From the NCBI GenBank assembly GCA_963769605.1, contig CAVYML010000001.1:638260-702259 (forward strand): a stretch of DNA of 64,000 nucleotides. The letters are read 5' to 3'. The notes under the pieces are model-generated. The model saw only the letters and a program-made list of their open reading frames with translations. It was not told where the DNA came from and ran no database searches. Positions 1 through 8,496 of the stretch are shown piece by piece (the stretch's first letter is position 1; each line of letters starts with the position of its first letter). This stretch comes from Fen-1254 sp963769605 (GTDB lineage Bacteria; Bacteroidota; Ignavibacteria; UBA10030). Position numbers and translations under genes: made by a program.

Positions 1-1
1 C

Positions 2-1456
2 GATATCAAAGCATTTACAGCGGTTGAAATCGATTTTTTCCATAAGAAATTCAAAATTTCAATTGAAGATGTTTTACGGCAGCTGAAGGAAGCCGGATTG
101 CGAACGATGCCCGGTGGAGGAGCAGAAGTATTTTCAGAACGAGTGAGAAAGGAGCTCTTTCCTCAGAAGATAGGAGCCCGGACCTGGCTGGACATTCATC
201 GTAAAGCACACAGCTTGGGAATCCCGACAAATGCAACAATTTTATACGGCCACATCGAAACCGTGGAAGAACGCGTGCATCACCTCAGCAGACTTCGGGA
301 ATTACAAGATGAGACGCGGGGTTTTCTTTCTTTTGTGCCATTAGCCTTCCAGTCGGGGGTGACCGGCATCAAGCCGCCGGATCAATCGACCTCGGCTATC
401 GACGACCTGAAAATGATTGCCGTCTCACGCCTGATGCTCGATAATTTTCCGCATATCAAGGCCTATTGGGTAATGTTGACGGAAGAAGTTGCATCGATAG
501 CGTTGAATTTTGGCGCGGACGATATGGATGGAACGGTGGGAGGTGAACGAATCGCGCATGATGCAGGTGCGATGAGTCCCTCAGCGCTGGCCAAAGAACA
601 AATCATTAAAATTATTCGCAATGCAGGAAAGATTCCGGTTGAACGGGATATTTATTATAATCCGCTGAATTTGTACAGTGAAAATGTAGTTGGAAAAATT
701 CCGTATTTGAATTCCGTGCCATTCTATGAATATATCGAAAAGCGGCAATTCAAGATTTTACCTGTTTCTCCCCGGCGAATGGGCGTGCTGTCCTCCATGG
801 GACAATTGAATGCCGGCCTTTTTTCTTTAGTCGACTATTTGCGGCAGAAGAAGCAACTGGAACCTCTTGATTATTGCATTGCAACGCGCGATCAAGTAAA
901 GAGCGTTATGCTCTTTTCAAATCATGGATGGCGGGACCTGCAGGGCAGGACCATCGGCATTATCGATGACACGGCAACTTCCGTTCAGCTTTTAAGAGTT
1001 TTGTTGAAAAATAAATACGGAGTGCAGGCACGCTTCCAGCGCATGAATTCCGGTGTCAATGAGTATGGGTCATTCGATGCCGTACTCTTGATCGGTGATG
1101 AGGCTCTTCGCTATCAAAAGCACGGGCTTGCCGGTTTTGAGTTGATCTATGATCTTGCCGCTGAATGGTACGAATGGAAACAACTTCCATTTGTTTTTGC
1201 GGTATGGGCTGTTCAAAAAACGATGAAACCGGATGCAAAGTTAGAGTTGACTGAAATTCTTCAAGCTTCGCTAAAAAAAGCGGAACAAAATTATGCAGCA
1301 GCAGGAGCTCTGCATGCACGCAGTATCGGCCTTACAGAGCAGGAATGTGAAGAATATCTGGAAGGATTCAATTTCCGTGTCGGTAAACGAGAATATGCTG
1401 CAATTACAGAATTCGAAAAACTTTTAATCGATCTGGAAGTAATGGAAGAAGCATGA
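2..1456 (+). CDS. MqnE-MqnA fusion (aminofutalosine synthase / chorismate dehydratase), 5' partial
   Basis: The reading frame is open from base 2, so the gene begins upstream of the window. The first ~220 visible codons match the C-terminal half of the radical-SAM enzyme MqnE: the LPGGG-type motif is present as MPGGGAEVF, then LYGHIET, LQDETRGF and NFGADDMDGT. From about base 700 the protein continues without a stop into a complete MqnA domain: GKIPYLNSVPFYEY, LFSNHGWRDL, DDTATSVQLLR, LIGDEAL and LPFVFAVWA. MqnA dehydrates chorismate to 3-enolpyruvylbenzoate and MqnE joins that product to SAM to make aminofutalosine, so the fusion would couple two consecutive steps of menaquinone synthesis. 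The radical-SAM cysteine cluster lies outside the window. The next gene starts 6 bases downstream, and mqnC lies further on. Family assignment of both halves is firm. Whether the upstream part is a full MqnE is inferred. Confidence 0.9.
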   Translation, partial: DIKAFTAVEIDFFHKKFKISIEDVLRQLKEAGLRTMPGGGAEVFSERVRKELFPQKIGARTWLDIHRKAHSLGIPTNATILYGHIETVEERVHHLSRLRELQDETRGFLSFVPLAFQSGVTGIKPPDQSTSAIDDLKMIAVSRLMLDNFPHIKAYWVMLTEEVASIALNFGADDMDGTVGGERIAHDAGAMSPSALAKEQIIKIIRNAGKIPVERDIYYNPLNLYSENVVGKIPYLNSVPFYEYIEKRQFKILPVSPRRMGVLSSMGQLNAGLFSLVDYLRQKKQLEPLDYCIATRDQVKSVMLFSNHGWRDLQGRTIGIIDDTATSVQLLRVLLKNKYGVQARFQRMNSGVNEYGSFDAVLLIGDEALRYQKHGLAGFELIYDLAAEWYEWKQLPFVFAVWAVQKTMKPDAKLELTEILQASLKKAEQNYAAAGALHARSIGLTEQECEEYLEGFNFRVGKREYAAITEFEKLLIDLEVMEEA

Positions 1457-1462
1457 AGGTCT

Positions 1463-2269
1463 ATGTCAGAACAGATTCTTAAACGATTCGAAGAGCTTAT
1501 TGTCATAGGAAAGAAACTTACCCCCCAGGGCGGATTCGATTTTTCCGGATATAATGCGCGTCTGCAAAACACATATTTGGGATGGCGCAAAGCATGTCTT
1601 GAAGTCCTTGAACTTTCTGGTCCGATCGGAATCCCATATAAAAATAAAATTCTTAATGATCAAAATGGCGGCGTTTTCTATCAAGTTTCTGCACTCTTAA
1701 TTCTACATTCAATAAACGAATTGTACTCTAAACTTAAGGCTTCACCGGAAATGGCATCTGCAGAGAGCAAGGATATACAGGCGAATCAACATTTAACACA
1801 AACTGCCTCGGAGGGAGTTCGTGTCTTGAAACCGCCGATCAAAACGGAAAAGAAGCAGACCGAAATTGCTGGAAGTGCCGGCGCACGTACTGTTTATATT
1901 ATCGGAGAAAAGAACAATCCTTTATATATCCAGCTGGCGCATTTTTTATTGGAGATTGGAATCGAAGAGGTTCTGATAGAAAGAAAGCATGGAACGATGA
2001 TTTCGTTTAATGCCTTTCAAGAACGAGCCGATATACAGTTTGCATTTTTTGTCCTGAATGAAGACGATCTCGCTTATGCTATGTTTGAAATAGGTCATTT
2101 GGTTGGAAAACTCGGATCAGGACACGTGTGCATATTATGCAAATCTGAAGTGAATTTTCCCGAGAATATACCGGGAGTCAGCGTAAAGCGGATTATTATA
2201 AAGCTGGAAGAGGCCGGCTTGGAATTAATTAAAGAATTAAAAGCGGCAGGATATACCATTAATATTTAG
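1463..2269 (+). CDS. TIR-like (CAP12/PCTIR-type) nucleotide-binding domain protein
   Basis: 268 residues. The C-terminal ~125 residues resemble the TIR-like domain called CAP12/PCTIR, known as an NAD-cleaving effector in some CBASS-type defence systems. Visible features are a first strand VYIIGEKNN, a FAFFVLNEDD strand, then MFEIGHLVGKLG, HVCILCKSEV, the PENIPGV turn and a final LIKELKAAG helix. The family's usual HGRD at the first strand and RARQN before FELG are not conserved here, so catalytic activity is uncertain. The conserved Glu of FEIG remains. The N-terminal ~90 residues are helical and unrecognised, joined by a polar linker. It follows the MqnE-MqnA fusion by 6 bases and is followed by a terminator-like hairpin, so it is probably co-transcribed with menaquinone genes. 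A role in defence or in NAD metabolism is inference only. Confidence 0.65.
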   Translation: MSEQILKRFEELIVIGKKLTPQGGFDFSGYNARLQNTYLGWRKACLEVLELSGPIGIPYKNKILNDQNGGVFYQVSALLILHSINELYSKLKASPEMASAESKDIQANQHLTQTASEGVRVLKPPIKTEKKQTEIAGSAGARTVYIIGEKNNPLYIQLAHFLLEIGIEEVLIERKHGTMISFNAFQERADIQFAFFVLNEDDLAYAMFEIGHLVGKLGSGHVCILCKSEVNFPENIPGVSVKRIIIKLEEAGLELIKELKAAGYTINI

Positions 2270-2345
2270 CGCGGAATATGAAATATAGAATGCAGAATAT
2301 AGGATCTAGAAAACGGAGAAGTGAGAAAAAAAACTTCTTCTTATC

Positions 2346-2377
2346 ACTCCTTGGGGAAAGGTGCAAGGAGTTTTTTT
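2346..2377 (+). terminator. Rho-independent terminator or attenuator ahead of mqnC
   Basis: ACTCCTTG (2346-2353) and CAAGGAGT (2364-2371) form a perfect 8-bp stem around a 10-base loop and are followed by T2372-T2377. It lies 76 bases after the TIR-like gene and 33 bases before the mqnC start, so it either ends the upstream unit or attenuates read-through into mqnC. Confidence 0.75.
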
Positions 2378-2410
2378 ACATCGCTCAAAATTTTCTCTTA
2401 CGGTGAATGC

Positions 2411-3505
2411 ATGACGGTTGAAGAAATATCAAAAAAAATTCAGTTTGGCGATCGGATGACGAAAGAAGAGGGAGTATTTCTTCTCCGTAATGCGGAAATT
2501 CTCGATCTCGGTGATTTAGCAAACGAAGTTCGTTTTAGAAATAACCCGGAACCGCGTGTGACGTATGTTCTGGATACGAATCCGAATTATTCAAATGTCT
2601 GTAATATCGATTGTATCTTCTGTGCTTTCTACCGTCATCAGGGAGAAACAGGAGTCTACACACATACGGTGAATTATTTGATAGAAAAATTCAAAGATGC
2701 TGCTCGGAAAGGAACGACGACCGTTCTTCTTCAAGGAGGGATAAATCCAGATTTGCCTTTTGAGTATTATCTGGAACTTGTCGATCGGACTGTGAATGAG
2801 GTTCCGCAGGTATTTCCACATTTCTTTTCGACTTCTGAAATTCTCAACATGTCGAAAGTGTCCGGCCTTAGTATTCGGACGGTGCTAGAAAAATTATGGG
2901 AAAAAGGATTGCGCTCCCTGCCGGGCGGTGGAGCGGAAATACTCTCCGACAGCGTTAAAAAGAAAATTAGCAGTAAAAAAGGGACTTCTGCCGATTGGCT
3001 CAATGTGATGAGAACTGCGCATGGAATTGGGTATAAAACGACCGCTACGATGATGTATGGACATCTCGAAAAAGAGGAGGACATTATTCTACACCTTGAC
3101 CTCGTACGCAGCTTACAGGACGAGACAGGAGGCTTTACAGCGTTTATTCCATGGTCGTTCAAACCCGGTAATACACCGCTGGAGAAGATCATACCACATT
3201 ATGCCTCGCCGATGCGATATCTTCAGATAATAGCGCTGTCGCGCATCTATCTCGATAATTTCCGGCATATTCAGGGTTCTTGGTTTTCCGAAGGGAAAAA
3301 GATCGGGCAGATATCGCTTCACTTTGGAGCGGACGATTTCGGCGGTGTTTTAGTGGAGGAAAATGTTCATGCCTCGGCTAAGTTTGTCAATAAGACAAGC
3401 GTCGAGGAATGTAAGTCGCTTATACGCGAAGCCGGTTTCCTGCCTGCACAGCGTACAACCCTTTATGAAATTCTAAATGTTGATGAGGTGCGGAAGGCCG
3501 TATAG
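2411..3505 (+). CDS. mqnC: Cyclic dehypoxanthinyl futalosine synthase (radical SAM)
   Basis: 364 residues from the ATG at 2411. A GTG at 2321 is also in frame, but it would put the terminator hairpin inside the gene, and the extra 30 residues do not look like family sequence. MqnC cyclises dehypoxanthine futalosine in the menaquinone pathway. The radical-SAM cluster is visible as CNIDCIFC (CxxxCxxC), followed by FYRHQGE, the LLQGGINPDL strand, SLPGGGAEIL, MYGHLEK, LQDETGGF and LHFGADDFGG. Length and motif order fit the family. It lies downstream of the MqnE-MqnA fusion, so at least three pathway steps cluster here. The N-terminal half of MqnC resembles MqnE, but the Phe-Tyr-Arg-His after the cluster and the PWSFKPGNT motif favour MqnC. 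Confidence 0.93.
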   Translation: MTVEEISKKIQFGDRMTKEEGVFLLRNAEILDLGDLANEVRFRNNPEPRVTYVLDTNPNYSNVCNIDCIFCAFYRHQGETGVYTHTVNYLIEKFKDAARKGTTTVLLQGGINPDLPFEYYLELVDRTVNEVPQVFPHFFSTSEILNMSKVSGLSIRTVLEKLWEKGLRSLPGGGAEILSDSVKKKISSKKGTSADWLNVMRTAHGIGYKTTATMMYGHLEKEEDIILHLDLVRSLQDETGGFTAFIPWSFKPGNTPLEKIIPHYASPMRYLQIIALSRIYLDNFRHIQGSWFSEGKKIGQISLHFGADDFGGVLVEENVHASAKFVNKTSVEECKSLIREAGFLPAQRTTLYEILNVDEVRKAV

Positions 3506-3767
3506 GGAGGGTTAAATGGTGTTGATGCTCGGATGAAGTCTGCGTCAGTTTTAGATTATTCATTGGAATCAGGAATAAAAATCGGTTTCACATTTTTTTG
3601 TTTGACATACTATATTTCTCGTTTTCTTAACAAGGAGAAACGTATTTTTCTGCTACCCCCCCTTTTCTTTTTCGAAGAAAAAACCAATATTGTATTTAGA
3701 GATGATATAATTTCTTTCAATTCACAGTATCGTCATTCGTGCGGAATAATAGCAGTGTGAAAATTAT

Positions 3768-4760
3768 ATGTTGAACCATATTTGGTGGATGCTTATCGTT
3801 CTTGCTGTGCTCGTAGCAGCAGGAAACGATACATACGATGAACTGAAAAATACTTACAGGAATGGTCTTCCTCTTCAGGTATCTTTCTGCTCAAAAGAAA
3901 TCTATCGAGGAGGGGACAAGACCGAAGGTGATCTGATTGTTCCAGGTTTGGCATTGAGAAATTTCTATGGTATCGAGGATCGTAATTGTCTAAACGATAC
4001 GGTCAGACAGCCTGCATATGTGTTAACTGACGGAAAGGCAGAGCTTATTATATCAGAATCGTCTCCAGTCATTTGGCGGAACATGGTGAAAGGCGGTTCA
4101 TCAAAAGGGATGCTTTTCGGACAAATCTTTTCGATTCGATTTACAAAAGATAAAATGAATGCTGAGGGCGAACTCGTTTTTGAACCAATCCACTTTATTA
4201 AGCTTCGTGCTGTCACTCAGGCAGCGATTGATTTTGCAGGAACTGCGGTAGAAATAGCTCTGGCATTAGTCGGTGTGATGGCCTTATGGCTGGGATTGAT
4301 TAAAATTGGTGAAGAGGCAGGACTTGTGAGATTGCTCTCCAAATTGCTTGCTCCAATTATAAAAATAATTTTTCCGGATGTACCAAAGGGTCATCCAGCT
4401 ATCGGTTCTATCCTTATGAATATAGCGGCAAATATGCTCGGTCTTAATAATGCCGCGACTCCACTTGGTTTAAAGGCAATGGAAGAATTGAATTCGCTCA
4501 ATCCAGATCCCGGCACTGCAACTAATGCAATGGTAACGTTTCTGGCAATCAATACGGGCGGTCTGATACTTATTCCTGCAACAGCTATTGCCGTCCGGGC
4601 AGCGGCAGGCTCGGTGAACCCGGGAATTATTATCGGCACCTCGATTTTCGGTGCATTATGTGCAACCATTGCCGGCGTGACCGCATCGAAATTACTTCAA
4701 AAACTGCCGTGGTACAGAATCGATTCAGAAAAAAAAGACACAGACAATAGCGGTGGATAA
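3768..4760 (+). CDS. spmA: SpmA-like nucleoside-recognition (Gate) membrane protein with insertion
   Basis: 330 residues. It begins like SpmA (MLNHIWWMLIV, first membrane helix). About 110 polar residues follow that SpmA normally lacks, and the typical core then resumes: AVEIALALVGVMALWLGLIKIG, PKGHPAIGSILMNIAANMLGLNNAATPLGLKAM and a long final hydrophobic stretch. SpmA and SpmB are integral membrane proteins of the nucleoside-recognition/Gate superfamily; their transported substrate is not established. In non-spore-formers they occur as conserved pairs. The stop shares one base with the start of spmB (TAATG), so they are translated together. The inserted soluble segment is the unusual part. 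No motif was recognised in it. Start chosen at ATG 3768 because the first helix begins there. Confidence 0.85.
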   Translation: MLNHIWWMLIVLAVLVAAGNDTYDELKNTYRNGLPLQVSFCSKEIYRGGDKTEGDLIVPGLALRNFYGIEDRNCLNDTVRQPAYVLTDGKAELIISESSPVIWRNMVKGGSSKGMLFGQIFSIRFTKDKMNAEGELVFEPIHFIKLRAVTQAAIDFAGTAVEIALALVGVMALWLGLIKIGEEAGLVRLLSKLLAPIIKIIFPDVPKGHPAIGSILMNIAANMLGLNNAATPLGLKAMEELNSLNPDPGTATNAMVTFLAINTGGLILIPATAIAVRAAAGSVNPGIIIGTSIFGALCATIAGVTASKLLQKLPWYRIDSEKKDTDNSGG

Positions 4761-5308
4761 TGACGGAACTTTTTAGAAATATCATAAATCTGATTGCCGT
4801 CACAGCAATTCCGCTGATGATTCTTATCTTTCTGGTATGGGGAGCGGTCAAGAAAGTAAGAGTATATGAGTCTTTTGTCGAAGGTGCAAGAGAAGGATTT
4901 ACAACAGCGATACGGATTATTCCGTATCTTGTAGCAATGTTATTCGCTATAGGTATGTTTCGGGCGAGCGGCGCGATGGATCTGTTGGTAAAAGCGCTTT
5001 CCCCGCTTACGAATATCATTGGACTTCCGGCAGAAACGCTGCCGATGGCGGTGATGCGCCCTCTTTCAGGAAGCGGGTCACTTGGTATCATGACCGAATT
5101 GATGAAAGTGCATGGACCGGATTCTTTTATCGGTGTTCTTGCATCGACTATGTACGGAAGTTCGGAAACAACCTTTTATGTCCTTGCAGTATATTTTGGT
5201 GCTGTGCAAATTAAAAATACCCGGCACGCCGTTCCGGCAGGTTTGATTGCAGATTTCTTCGGTATGCTTGGGGCTTTGTTTATATGCCGGGTTCTTTTTG
5301 CTGTTTAA
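4760..5308 (+). CDS. spmB: SpmB-like nucleoside-recognition membrane protein
   Basis: 182 residues with four or five hydrophobic segments. Recognisable SpmB motifs are FVEGAREGF, IIPYLVAMLFAIGMFRASGA, MRPLSGSGSLGIM, and STMYGSSETTFYVLAVYFGAV near the C-terminus. It overlaps the preceding spmA by one base and is the expected partner of that protein. The membrane complex is named for spore maturation in Bacillus, but nothing in the window suggests sporulation, so a housekeeping or transport role is more likely. No regulation can be seen beyond translational coupling. Confidence 0.88.
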   Translation: MTELFRNIINLIAVTAIPLMILIFLVWGAVKKVRVYESFVEGAREGFTTAIRIIPYLVAMLFAIGMFRASGAMDLLVKALSPLTNIIGLPAETLPMAVMRPLSGSGSLGIMTELMKVHGPDSFIGVLASTMYGSSETTFYVLAVYFGAVQIKNTRHAVPAGLIADFFGMLGALFICRVLFAV

Positions 5309-5332
5309 CTATTATAAAGAAGGGAAAAAAAC

Positions 5333-6637
5333 ATGAAAATGCAGCGAATGATCGTATGTGTACTCGCCTGCGTATTGTTGCAGATTGGAATTACTCCTGC
5401 ACAGTCGCAGGAACAGGTTGCTGGAGCCGCAATGAGCAGCGGTATTCTTCCCGTCGGGTTGGGAGCTACGTATATTAATGGCCAGCCTTATTACCTTATC
5501 AATTTTGAACCCGATGTTTCATTCGGAAACTTCGGCATCGGATTGGATGTCAACTTGCGCTACGATTCAAATGGAAAATTGAGGCCGGAATATACTTCAT
5601 TTGCGGATTATCTCAGGCTTATTCGTTATGCACGGTGGGCACAAAAGGGAGATCCATTATATGTTCGCATTGGCGAACTGGATAATGCGTTATTAGGTCA
5701 TGGTTTTATTATGGAAGGGTATCAGAATTCTTCCAGCTATGATTTGAGAAAAACCGGAATGGAACTTGATCTGGATTTCAACCAGTTTGGAATCGAATCG
5801 ATGACCAGCGACCTTGCACATGCCGGAATTACCGGCGTGCGGGGATATCTCAAGCCGCTGAAGTTGACTCCTCTTGATAAAATTCCGGTCATAAATAATT
5901 TTGAGATCGGCGCGACTTATGTCACAGATCGTGCACAGTACGCAGATGTTGCGATTGATCCATCAAACGGCAATACGCTTGTTGGAAATGCAATGTCGAT
6001 TTACGGCTTCGATGCAGGATTGCCTCTTCTGTCATACAGGATGGTGAAGTCGACGCTTTATGTGGACTATGCAAAAATCGTCAATTATGGCAGCGGCACT
6101 GCTGCAGGAATCGATTTTCGCTTTTCCGGCTTGGGATTGGTGACAATTAATGCGAAGTACGAACGGCAATTTAACGGCGATCAATTTATTCCTTCTTACT
6201 TCAACGCGTTGTATGAAATGGATCGATTTACCGGCAATATAAATTCTTTCAGAAGCAAAGCCGATTCGCTTACAACTGTTACAAAAAATCAGGGAAATTA
6301 CGGCTCGATTGTGGTCAGTATCTTGAATACATTTAAAATTATCGGAAATTATCAAGCGCCTGTCGGTGTCAAGGATGCCGGCTTCTTCCATGCTGTGCTT
6401 GATTTTCCGGATGTTATTACGTCCGTTGTGCTCGACGGCGGTTATGATAAAAAGAATATAGGACCCTTGTTTACGCTTGACGAGAATTCTCTTCTCTATG
6501 CTGAAGTCGGATACAAGCCTATATCGTTTATTCTTGTTTCGATGGTCTATCAATGGACATGGACGCTGAACAGCAGCGGTGAGTATGAGTCTCAAAAGCG
6601 AATTGAACCGAAAGTAAGTTTTGTCTACCAATTTTAA
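5333..6637 (+). CDS. Putative outer-membrane beta-barrel protein
   Basis: 434 residues. The N-terminus is a signal peptide: basic start MKMQR, hydrophobic core to about residue 22, probable cleavage after Ala-Gln-Ser near residue 25. The rest alternates short amphipathic strands rich in Tyr, Phe, Gly and Asn (for example YYLINFEPDVSFGNFGIGLDVNLRY) and ends in SFVYQF, a C-terminal Phe typical of proteins inserted by BamA. No specific family was recognised. The order of strands suggests a barrel of about 14 to 18 strands facing the outer membrane. It stands 24 bases after spmB with a purine-rich GAAGGGAAAA ribosome site. A function cannot be assigned. Confidence 0.7.
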   Translation: MKMQRMIVCVLACVLLQIGITPAQSQEQVAGAAMSSGILPVGLGATYINGQPYYLINFEPDVSFGNFGIGLDVNLRYDSNGKLRPEYTSFADYLRLIRYARWAQKGDPLYVRIGELDNALLGHGFIMEGYQNSSSYDLRKTGMELDLDFNQFGIESMTSDLAHAGITGVRGYLKPLKLTPLDKIPVINNFEIGATYVTDRAQYADVAIDPSNGNTLVGNAMSIYGFDAGLPLLSYRMVKSTLYVDYAKIVNYGSGTAAGIDFRFSGLGLVTINAKYERQFNGDQFIPSYFNALYEMDRFTGNINSFRSKADSLTTVTKNQGNYGSIVVSILNTFKIIGNYQAPVGVKDAGFFHAVLDFPDVITSVVLDGGYDKKNIGPLFTLDENSLLYAEVGYKPISFILVSMVYQWTWTLNSSGEYESQKRIEPKVSFVYQF

Positions 6638-6714
6638 AAAGCAATTTCGTTTTAGATTTTGGTAAAAATGAGTTTCCGTCTGCTCCGATTGGTGGATAGA
6701 AGAAAGAGCCTTTT

Positions 6715-7185
6715 ATGGAATATGTGGATGTAAAAATTGTTCGTACGAATCCGGAGCAAACGGATCTGCCCCTGCCTTGCTATACAACGGAGGGTTCTGC
6801 CGGAATGGATGTCTGTGCTGATGTAAAGGAAGATATGAACATACCGCCGGGTGAGACTGTCCTGATACCTGCCGGATTCAGCATGGAATTACCGCAAGGA
6901 TTTGAAGCGCAGGTACGTCCGCGCAGCGGACTTGCAGTGAAGCATCAAATAGGTATTCTCAATGCTCCGGGGACGATTGATTCCGACTATCGCGGAGAGG
7001 TTAAAATTATTTTAACCAATTTTGGGAAAAAGCCATTCATTGTGCGCCGCGGCGATCGCATCGCTCAAATGGTTATTGCGCGTTACAACAGAGTGACATG
7101 GATTGAAACAGAAACCTTAAACGAATCAAAACGAGGTGAGGGAGGTTTTGGTCATTCCGGAATCGCTGTAAAAGAGGTACAGTAA
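6715..7185 (+). CDS. dut: Deoxyuridine 5'-triphosphate nucleotidohydrolase
   Basis: 156 residues, normal for trimeric dUTPase, which hydrolyses dUTP to dUMP and pyrophosphate and so keeps uracil out of DNA. All five family motifs are present: AGMDVCAD, RPRSGLAVK, GTIDSDYRGE, RRGDRIAQMV and RGEGGFGHSG. The C-terminal P-loop-like motif closes over the active site. The stop codon is followed directly by the ATG of the AI-2E-type gene, so the two are probably one transcript. Confidence 0.97.
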   Translation: MEYVDVKIVRTNPEQTDLPLPCYTTEGSAGMDVCADVKEDMNIPPGETVLIPAGFSMELPQGFEAQVRPRSGLAVKHQIGILNAPGTIDSDYRGEVKIILTNFGKKPFIVRRGDRIAQMVIARYNRVTWIETETLNESKRGEGGFGHSGIAVKEVQ

Positions 7186-8490
7186 ATGCCGACAAAAAAA
7201 ACCGAGAAGAGGACAGATAAGGCGACGTCGCAAGATCCCAATCAGGATTTGAAATGGGATTCTGTATTTTCTTCACTGGGCCGGATCGAGATCGTGCTGC
7301 TTGTAGGGGGAGTCCTCTTGCTGCTCGTGCTCATCTATACGATCCATTCGATTGTTTCCCCTTTTCTCGTTCTTGGTGCATTGCTGTTTCTTTTGTATCC
7401 ATTGCGCGGATATATTCTGGCACGTAACCTGATGTGGCTCGGAATTGTTTTGTTTGCATTATGGTTTATCGATTCAATCTCGCCCATTCTTGCTCCTTTT
7501 ATCGCCTCTTTTATTTTTGCTTATACGTTGAATCCTGTGGTCGATTGGCTGACGCAGAGGAAGATAGCGCGCTGGGTGAGTTCCTTAGTCATTATTTTGC
7601 TATTCCTTTCTGGAATAACACTGATTATCTTTTTTGTTCTTCCCATCGCATTAACGCAGTTTGAAGGAGTGCTGGAATCACTTGCAAAATTGACGAATGA
7701 ATACAGTGACGCTTTATGGAACAGCAAACTTGTAGTCTTGCTGGAACGATACGGCATTACTTCAACGGAATTACGCAATTCGTTCGCAAGCCATTTGACA
7801 CCGCGCTTTGAAGATATTTTAAAAGCTGTTCTGGCCGGACTTGCTACTGTGATGAGTAGTATCAGCGGATTCATCACACAAATATTTTATATTGCCATCA
7901 TCCCATTCCTGACGTTTTATTTCCTTACTGATTTCCATAAAATTACGTTCAGGTTTAAAATGCTTTTTCCGCGTCATTACCGCGACAGAATAGCTGATCT
8001 TATGGGTCAGGCAGATGAACTCGTCGGGCACTATTTAAGAGGCGTGTTGCTTGTCGCCTGTGTTCAGGGTGTCATTATTGCAGTGCTATTTTCGATCATT
8101 GGTATCAAGTATGCTTTGCTCCTTGGACTGCTCGGCGCTTTGTTCGATCTTATTCCATATTTCGGATTGGGAGCTATTCTCTTTCTCTCGTCAATTTCCG
8201 CACTTTTCAGCGATCAGCCGGCGCTGCTGAAATTGGCATTTGCTATCGGTTCGATCGGATTTCTTCACATTCTTGAAGTTATGTTTCTCTCTCCGAAAAT
8301 TGTGGGCAACAAAGTGGGCTTGCATCCGCTTTTACTTATTCTTTCGTTGTTGGTTTTTATGTATTTCCTGGGATTTATCGGCCTTATGATTGCCGTACCT
8401 ACTTCGGCATTGATTATTCTGTTTATTCGGGATTGGGAGACACGCAAGAAAGGCGGAATCATTCCAGTACGGGGCGGAACGAAAAGATAG
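7186..8490 (+). CDS. AI-2E family (PerM/YhhT-type) membrane transporter
   Basis: 434 residues. A charged cytoplasmic N-terminus of ~40 residues is followed by about eight hydrophobic segments in the order usual for the family: paired N-terminal helices, the long amphipathic central region (about residues 150-230), then the conserved block YFLTDFHKI, VGHYLRGVLLVACVQGV, GLLGALFDLIPYFG and LHPLLLILSLLVFMYFLGFIGLMIAVPTSA. Members export autoinducer-2, indole or ions in different bacteria, so substrate cannot be inferred. The start follows the dut stop without a gap, and rsmI begins 6 bases after the end. Confidence 0.88.
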   Translation: MPTKKTEKRTDKATSQDPNQDLKWDSVFSSLGRIEIVLLVGGVLLLLVLIYTIHSIVSPFLVLGALLFLLYPLRGYILARNLMWLGIVLFALWFIDSISPILAPFIASFIFAYTLNPVVDWLTQRKIARWVSSLVIILLFLSGITLIIFFVLPIALTQFEGVLESLAKLTNEYSDALWNSKLVVLLERYGITSTELRNSFASHLTPRFEDILKAVLAGLATVMSSISGFITQIFYIAIIPFLTFYFLTDFHKITFRFKMLFPRHYRDRIADLMGQADELVGHYLRGVLLVACVQGVIIAVLFSIIGIKYALLLGLLGALFDLIPYFGLGAILFLSSISALFSDQPALLKLAFAIGSIGFLHILEVMFLSPKIVGNKVGLHPLLLILSLLVFMYFLGFIGLMIAVPTSALIILFIRDWETRKKGGIIPVRGGTKR

Positions 8491-8496
8491 GCGGAT

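Noticed and set aside
3602..3630. TTGACA promoter upstream of spmA
   Set aside because: A good -35 hexamer, but no acceptable -10 at 16 to 18 bases.
3533..3760. 75-codon open frame between mqnC and spmA
   Set aside because: Poly-T and low-complexity content, no ribosome site, no protein-like pattern.
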